A stretch of DNA of 9,088 bases from assembly GCA_002506175.1 (NCBI GenBank), contig DAXB01000034.1, positions 1 through 9,088 on the forward strand, given 5' to 3'. Source of the DNA: Methanomassiliicoccaceae archaeon UBA113. Its GTDB lineage: Archaea > Thermoplasmatota > Thermoplasmata > Methanomassiliicoccales > Methanomethylophilaceae. Under the pieces are notes generated by a model, which was given only the letters and a program-made list of their open reading frames with translations, had not been told where the DNA came from and searched no databases. Positions 5,366 through 9,088 of the stretch are shown here, piece after piece. Within the stretch, counting starts at the first letter, position 1; every line of letters starts with the position of its first letter. The position numbers were made by a program, and so were the translations under genes.

Positions 5366-6221
5366 ATGGTACGATCATGGTTCCGGCCCCCTCGTTTGAG
5401 AGGAGCTCCATGACGATGGAATGCGGCACGCGGCCGTCTATTATCGTAACCTTGTCTACTCCGCTGCGGATGGCCTCGATGCAGCACTCCACCTTCGGGA
5501 TCATGCCGCCTGTGATCGTACCGTCCTCGTAATAGCCGGTTGCTTCCTGTATGGTCATCATTCTGATCAATGAAGACGGATTGTTCCTGTCCTTCAGGAC
5601 ACCGTTGATGTCTGTCATCATGATCAGACGTTTGGCGTTGAGGGCACCTGCGATATGCGCGGCGGCCGTGTCCCCGTTGATGTTGAATATGTTTCCTTCA
5701 TCGTCGCATGCGACCGTGGATATTACGGGTGTGTATCCGTTATCCAGCAGGTCGATGATCGGGTCGGCATCGATGTGCGTGACCTCTCCTACGAACCCGA
5801 GGGCCTTATCCTTGAACTTGGCCTTGATTATCTGACCGTCTATTCCGGAGAGCCCGATGGCGTTCCCTCCTTTCACATTGAGGAGATTGACAAGGGCCTT
5901 GTTCACCTTTCCTGCCAATGCCATGAGGACCAGATCAACCGTATCCTTGTCCGTGACTCTGAGCCCGTTCACGAATTCCGGCTTCTTTCCCATCTTGGCC
6001 ATAAGATCGCTGATCTCGGGGCCTCCGCCGTGCACCAGGACGACCTTGACTCCGATGAGGCTCAAAAGGGCTATATCCTCCATGACCTGCTGCTTCGATG
6101 TCTCGTTGATCATAGCGTTTCCGCCATACTTGACGACGACTATCTTGCCTACGTACTTCTTGATGTACGGAAGCGCCTGAATCAGGACCTCCGCACGGTC
6201 TGTGTTGGTGAAATCGTTCAT
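5364..6221 (-). CDS. argB: Acetylglutamate kinase
   Basis: Phosphorylates N-acetylglutamate with ATP, normally the controlled step of arginine synthesis. The 285 residues start at the ATG at 6221, ten bases after argJ; the open frame runs further upstream, but that part overlaps argJ and is low-complexity Arg/Ser. Amino acid kinase motifs are seen in order: VVVKYGGNAM (28-37, with Lys31), VLVHGGGPEI (61-70), INGDTAAAHIAGAL (181-194), MTDINGVLKD (202-211) and GGMIPKVE with Lys243. About 20 residues precede the first strand (AEVLIQALPYIKKYVGK), the N-terminal helix that arginine-sensitive kinases have and the short E. coli enzyme lacks. The C-terminal H-S-I-V-M-E-L-L...GAGTMI also resembles the arginine-binding region. 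Feedback inhibition by arginine is therefore likely, as expected in a cyclic pathway with ArgJ. Confidence 0.95.
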   Translation of the reverse strand: MNDFTNTDRAEVLIQALPYIKKYVGKIVVVKYGGNAMINETSKQQVMEDIALLSLIGVKVVLVHGGGPEISDLMAKMGKKPEFVNGLRVTDKDTVDLVLMALAGKVNKALVNLLNVKGGNAIGLSGIDGQIIKAKFKDKALGFVGEVTHIDADPIIDLLDNGYTPVISTVACDDEGNIFNINGDTAAAHIAGALNAKRLIMMTDINGVLKDRNNPSSLIRMMTIQEATGYYEDGTITGGMIPKVECCIEAIRSGVDKVTIIDGRVPHSIVMELLSNEGAGTMIVP

Positions 6222-6231
6222 ATTCTGCCCT

Positions 6232-7446
6232 TCAGGAACGATAGTCGCCGTTGATCTTGACATAATCGTATGTGAGATCGCATCCCCATGCAACCGCTTC
6301 GCCATCGCCGTCGTTGAGCTCGACGAGGATATCGATCTCCTTCTCCGTAAGGACCTTCTTCGCGATCTCCTCTGAGAACGCGATTCCAGAACCGTCCTTG
6401 CACACGGCGACCTTTCCGGCCTTGCTCTCGAATGCGACATCGACCTTCATAACATCGACATCGGCTCCGGAGTATCCTATGGCACAGAGCACTCTTCCCC
6501 AGTTGGCATCGGAGCCGAACATAGCAGCTTTCACGAGACTGGAGCAGATGACGCTCTTGGCAACGATCTTCGCATCCTCTGCTGTCTTAGCCCCGTTCAC
6601 TTTGCACTCGAGCATCTTGGAAGCTCCCTCTCCGTCTCCGGCTACGCAGCGGCACAGGTATACAGTGACGGTGTTGAGAGCCTTCATGAAGGTATCGAAC
6701 TCAGGACCTTCGGAGGATATCTCCTTGTTACCTGCGAGTCCGTTGCACATTACTGCCACGGTATCGTTGGTGGAAGTGTCCCCGTCGACGCTCATCATGT
6801 TGAAGGACTCCTTGACATCGGAGCTGATGGCCTTCTGCAGGAGATCCTTGGAGATCTTGACGTCGGATGTGATGAAGACGAGCATAGTAGCCAGATTGGG
6901 GTGGATCATTCCGCTTCCCTTTGCGATGCCTCCGATATGACATACCTTTCCGCCGATCTCGAACTCCACTGCAATCTGCTTCTTCGAGAGATCCGTTGTC
7001 ATAATGGCTTCGGCTGCAAGGTCTGAACCTTCGTACGAGAGTGAGGACACAAGCTCCGGGATACCGGATGCGATCGGGTCGATGCAGAGGGGCTGTCCGA
7101 TGACTCCTGTGGATGCCACGATGACATCCTCGGCCTTGACGCCCAGCTCCTTTGACAAGAGCTCGCACTCCATCTCGGCGATCTCGATACCATCTGCGTT
7201 GCAGGTGTTGGCGTTTCCGCTGTTACAGATGACTGCCTGAGCGATTCCATCCACAATGTGACGCTTGGTGACATCGATCGGTGCTCCCTTCACAAGATTG
7301 GTCGTGTAGACCGCTGCCGCCGTGGCAGGCACTTCGCTGTAGATGAGTGCAAGATCCTTCTTGGTCTTGTTCTTGCGGATACCGCAGAAAACACCGCTCG
7401 CTTTGAATCCTTTTGCGGCACATACGCCGCCGTCAATCTGCTTCAT
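6232..7446 (-). CDS. argJ: Glutamate N-acetyltransferase (ornithine acetyltransferase)
   Basis: Transfers the acetyl group from N-acetylornithine to glutamate, releasing ornithine and regenerating acetylglutamate, which makes the pathway cyclic. The 404 residues are normal. The protein is made as a precursor that cuts itself in KGSGMIHPNLATML between Ala186 and Thr187; Thr187 then becomes the nucleophile of the beta chain. Also seen are NSGNAN (75-80), the oxyanion-hole STGVIG (112-117), GDGEGASK (270-277), SDANWGRVL (312-320) and the family ending WGCDLTYDYVKING. GAGG seven bases before the ATG serves as ribosome binding site. It is the first gene of the argJBDC operon, after a 196-base gap with a promoter. 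Whether it is mono- or bifunctional (also using acetyl-CoA) cannot be told from sequence; no argA or argE is in view. Confidence 0.96.
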   Translation of the reverse strand: MKQIDGGVCAAKGFKASGVFCGIRKNKTKKDLALIYSEVPATAAAVYTTNLVKGAPIDVTKRHIVDGIAQAVICNSGNANTCNADGIEIAEMECELLSKELGVKAEDVIVASTGVIGQPLCIDPIASGIPELVSSLSYEGSDLAAEAIMTTDLSKKQIAVEFEIGGKVCHIGGIAKGSGMIHPNLATMLVFITSDVKISKDLLQKAISSDVKESFNMMSVDGDTSTNDTVAVMCNGLAGNKEISSEGPEFDTFMKALNTVTVYLCRCVAGDGEGASKMLECKVNGAKTAEDAKIVAKSVICSSLVKAAMFGSDANWGRVLCAIGYSGADVDVMKVDVAFESKAGKVAVCKDGSGIAFSEEIAKKVLTEKEIDILVELNDGDGEAVAWGCDLTYDYVKINGDYRS

Positions 7447-7460
7447 TTTGTTGCCTCAGC

Positions 7461-7473
7461 CCTCTTTCAGAGG
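7461..7473 (-). promoter_or_regulatory. Small hairpin in the argJ leader
   Basis: CCTCT-N3-AGAGG, a 5-bp stem in the predicted leader, three bases upstream of the GAGG ribosome binding site (7457-7454). Its AGAGG could compete as a Shine-Dalgarno sequence. A regulatory role is only a suggestion. Confidence 0.3.
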
Positions 7474-7500
7474 TTTAATATTGCAGGACAATGACTCCTT

Positions 7501-7510
7501 ACATATAAAG
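7501..7510 (-). promoter_or_regulatory. TATA box of the arg operon
   Basis: CTTTATATGT on the minus strand, about 55 bases upstream of the argJ ATG. Transcription should start near 7478-7482 and leave a leader of about 35 bases. Confidence 0.55.
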
Positions 7511-7544
7511 TACGCCTAACATGTGTGTAATCTTGGGTACGATG

Positions 7545-7560
7545 TGTCTAAAACAAGACA
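7545..7560. promoter_or_regulatory. Inverted repeat upstream of the arg promoter
   Basis: TGTCT-N6-AGACA, perfect 5-bp arms about 35 bases upstream of the arg TATA box. It is a possible site for an arginine-responsive regulator or activator, but short enough to be chance. Confidence 0.3.
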
Positions 7561-7602
7561 AATGATACTTGAATGAAACAGTAGCTCGACACATGAGATT
7601 TC

Positions 7603-7642
7603 AAAAAAAGGCGATGGTTAAAAGGTTTAGAAAGGAAGGGAC
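7603..7642 (-). terminator. T-rich terminator of the SelB-like operon
   Basis: After the stop codon at 7643 the minus strand is pyrimidine-rich, with CCTTTC, CCTTTT and finally seven T (7609-7603), without a clear hairpin. This matches archaeal U-tract termination. It separates this operon from the arg promoter. Confidence 0.45.
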
Positions 7643-8605
7643 TCAAGGAAGCAGGATGGAACCCGCGACCCTGAGCTTTCCGCCTTCCAGATACATGATG
7701 ATGGCCTTGTCTCCGGGTTTGTGGATCATATCGACGTCCATCTCGAACGTAACCTGCGCGGACCTGAAATCATCACCGTCATCCACAGCTGTGATACGGC
7801 ACGGAACCATCTGCATCCAATGTCCGATGTGGACGACCATTCCCTCTTTGAGCGGCGATGTCCAGAACTTGACAAGGGACACTTTTCCCGATACCGAACG
7901 GCTCATCTTCACCGAAGGATCAGTTGTAACGACGAATCCTCTGTCGAGCTCCTCGGACTCGATTCCCCTGAGGGCAAGTCCGACATGGTCTCCCTTTACA
8001 CCGTCTTGAGCATCGATATCGTGCTTCTGGATGGATTTGAGGATGACTTCCTTCTTGGTCGGGAAGACGGTCATCTTGTCATGGACCTTGAAATACCCGT
8101 CAATGACGGACCCCAGCACGACTGTTCCGACTCCTTTGACATTGAAGTGGCTGTCGACCGGGCATGATCCGCACGTACCGTCGCCTGCCTTCTTGCCCTG
8201 AGCCTTCGCCATGGCGATGAGCTCCTCTCTGAGCTTGATAGGATCGTCCTCGCGGAGCTCGAAATGCTCCAGGGAGGTTCCTGCGAGGAGAGGTTTGAGC
8301 TGCTCAGGCTGGATGTAATTCTGAAGGACGATGAATCCCTTGTCCAGTCCGAGTGAGTCCACCATGACTATGGTCTCTCCCAGGAAGGAATCGATCTTAT
8401 CTACCACCAGCACTGCGAACTCGGACATTCCGACCGAGTAGAACAGCGATGAGAGCTTCTCGGGGAACTTGGACGGCTCGATCAGGGTGAATGAATCCGT
8501 ACCGTCTTTGAACTCGAAGAAGGTCATATCGGTGACAGTTCCCTTCTTTCCGATCTTCCCTGCATAATCCTTTGCGCCGAGGACGGCGATGTTCAGGTTT
8601 CCCAC
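7643..8605 (-). CDS. Archaeal SelB-like protein (aSelBL), EF-Tu-like with degenerate GTPase domain
   Basis: 320 residues from a GTG at 8605, four bases after the ACT gene, with GGAG ten bases upstream; the open frame extends to 8644, but that part overlaps the ACT gene and is Ser-rich. Residues 1-115 correspond to the GTPase domain. The P-loop reads GAKDYAGKIG (10-19) with no Ser/Thr after GK, the DxPGH motif is replaced by IEPSKFPEK (42-50), and NKxD by QNYI (95-98), so normal GTP hydrolysis is unlikely. AVLVVD (64-69) keeps the fold. Residues 150-215 are a clear EF-Tu domain 2 (SHFNVKGVGTVVLGSV, then VILKSIQKHDID and GDHVGLALRGI), and 216-320 fit domain 3. The C-terminal domain of true SelB is missing. 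The family is known from many archaea, wider than selenocysteine or pyrrolysine use, and its role is unsettled; an earlier proposal was delivery of pyrrolysyl-tRNA. Confidence 0.85.
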   Translation of the reverse strand: MGNLNIAVLGAKDYAGKIGKKGTVTDMTFFEFKDGTDSFTLIEPSKFPEKLSSLFYSVGMSEFAVLVVDKIDSFLGETIVMVDSLGLDKGFIVLQNYIQPEQLKPLLAGTSLEHFELREDDPIKLREELIAMAKAQGKKAGDGTCGSCPVDSHFNVKGVGTVVLGSVIDGYFKVHDKMTVFPTKKEVILKSIQKHDIDAQDGVKGDHVGLALRGIESEELDRGFVVTTDPSVKMSRSVSGKVSLVKFWTSPLKEGMVVHIGHWMQMVPCRITAVDDGDDFRSAQVTFEMDVDMIHKPGDKAIIMYLEGGKLRVAGSILLP

Positions 8606-8609
8606 TGTA

Positions 8610-9035
8610 TCAGAACTCCGATTCGTCGATGAGCTTGATGCCATCCTTCTTTATGACGTCCACTGCCTTCACGGGGTCGTCGACCCTGATGAAGAACACG
8701 GCCCTGTCCGACTGGGAGTATGCATATCCGTACTCGATGTTGATACCGGCCTTTCCGAGCGAATCCGCCGCCTGGAAGAGTGCGCCCGGGGTGTCCTCGA
8801 GGAGAACTCCGATCACGTCGGTTTTCTTCACGATGATCCCTTTGTTCCTGAGACTGCCGAATGCCTCGTCCGGATTGTTGACGATCGTCCTCAGGATACC
8901 GAACTCGGTGGACTCGGCCAGATTGAAGGCCTTCATGTTGATTCCGCATTCCTTCAGAATGGACGCTATGTACGCGAGACGTCCTGGCTCGTTGTTGACG
9001 AATATCGAAAGCTGTGTGATTATGTTTCCTGCCAT
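8610..9035 (-). CDS. Tandem ACT-domain protein, probable amino acid sensor
   Basis: 141 residues made of two ACT domains, about 6-70 (ITQLSIFVNNEPGRLAYIASIL, then GINMKAF) and 73-140 (DVIGVLLEDTPGALFQAADSL, then GINIEYGYAY). Each has the beta-alpha-beta-beta-alpha-beta pattern and the N/D-x-P-G turn where ACT domains bind amino acids. There is no catalytic domain, so it should act as a ligand-sensing partner. Its ATG overlaps the stop codon of the upstream paaK by one base (TGATG) and is preceded by GGTGATC, an excellent archaeal ribosome binding site. ACT proteins of this type commonly sit with paaK and indolepyruvate oxidoreductase genes in archaea, so control of the ligase by an aromatic amino acid is a reasonable inference. 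The SelB-like gene follows after four bases. Confidence 0.92.
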   Translation of the reverse strand: MAGNIITQLSIFVNNEPGRLAYIASILKECGINMKAFNLAESTEFGILRTIVNNPDEAFGSLRNKGIIVKKTDVIGVLLEDTPGALFQAADSLGKAGINIEYGYAYSQSDRAVFFIRVDDPVKAVDVIKKDGIKLIDESEF

Positions 9036-9088
9036 CAGATCACCCTGTTGTCTATGACTCTCTTTGCCTTGCCCTCGAATCTGGGCAG
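9035..9088 (-). CDS. paaK: C-terminal end of a second phenylacetate-CoA ligase, cut by the window edge
   Basis: Seventeen codons and a TGA are visible: LPRFEGKAKRVIDNRVI. They align closely with the C-terminus of the paaK product at 984-2285 (LPRFEGKAKHVTDNRKYD), including the FEGKAK motif with the conserved lysine of adenylate-forming enzymes. The rest of the gene lies to the right. Its last codons contain the ribosome binding site of the ACT gene, so the two should be translated together. The short length limits certainty, but the identity and operon context agree. Confidence 0.85.
   Translation of the reverse strand: MPRFEGKAKRVIDNRVI
9038..9044 (-). promoter_or_regulatory. Ribosome binding site of the ACT gene inside paaK
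   Basis: GGTGATC, a seven-base match to the complement of the usual archaeal 16S rRNA 3' end, two bases before the ATG at 9035. It confirms that start. Confidence 0.65.

Noticed and set aside
6222..6440. N-terminal extension of argB to 358 residues
   Set aside because: The added 73 residues are Arg/Ser repeats read out of frame from argJ; the kinase proper starts at the ATG at 6221.
8606..8644. N-terminal extension of the SelB-like protein
   Set aside because: The 13 extra residues are mostly Ser/Thr and overlap the conserved end of the ACT gene; the GTG at 8605 has a ribosome binding site and family-like start.
1..9088. CRISPR array, insertion sequence, integrase or other mobile element
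   Set aside because: No regularly spaced repeats, transposase or integrase frames, or terminal inverted repeats were seen; the genes are mostly housekeeping.

Overview
The window looks like part of a methanogenic archaeon's chromosome, most likely Methanomassiliicoccales (Thermoplasmata). This is inference. It rests on TATA-type promoters, ribosome binding sites of the archaeal GGTG/GGTGATC kind, an archaeal SelB-like protein, a phenylacetate-CoA ligase next to a tandem ACT-domain protein (an arrangement familiar from methanogens), and stop codons that are almost all TGA with no TAG, as expected if UAG is used for pyrrolysine. No marker gene in the window fixes the taxonomy.

Layout. At 1-881 (+) is the 3' part of a probable secreted or surface protein that began upstream of the window. 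It converges on a phenylacetate-CoA ligase gene (paaK, 984-2285, -), and two back-to-back hairpin terminators lie between them. From 2286 to 2796 there is no firm gene. This stretch holds the paaK promoter with a perfect inverted repeat near its predicted start site, two perfect 14-bp palindromes, an opposing + strand TATA box, and about 200 bases rich in strong hairpins that may be a non-coding RNA. The same bases carry on the - strand a start-less reading frame ending in a hydrophobic segment. Next is a 130-residue protein that is only the N-terminal part of a P-type cation ATPase (2797-3189, -).

From 3268 to 7446 (-) is a compact arginine operon, argJ-argB-argD-argC, with gaps of 4-10 bases. 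ArgJ moves acetyl groups from acetylornithine to glutamate. ArgB phosphorylates acetylglutamate, ArgC reduces the phosphate to the semialdehyde, and ArgD transaminates it to acetylornithine, giving the cyclic ornithine route. ArgC is of the short type 2 class, unlike the usual archaeal enzyme. A promoter with an upstream inverted repeat and a leader hairpin precedes argJ.

From 7643 to 9088 (-) is a second operon: the end of another paaK, a tandem ACT-domain protein overlapping it by one base, and an EF-Tu/SelB-like protein whose GTPase motifs have decayed (aSelBL family). The first two are expected to activate aryl acids such as phenylacetate or indoleacetate for aromatic amino acid synthesis together with an indolepyruvate oxidoreductase, which is not in view. 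Why a translation-factor relative is tied to them is unknown, and it is among the more interesting points here.
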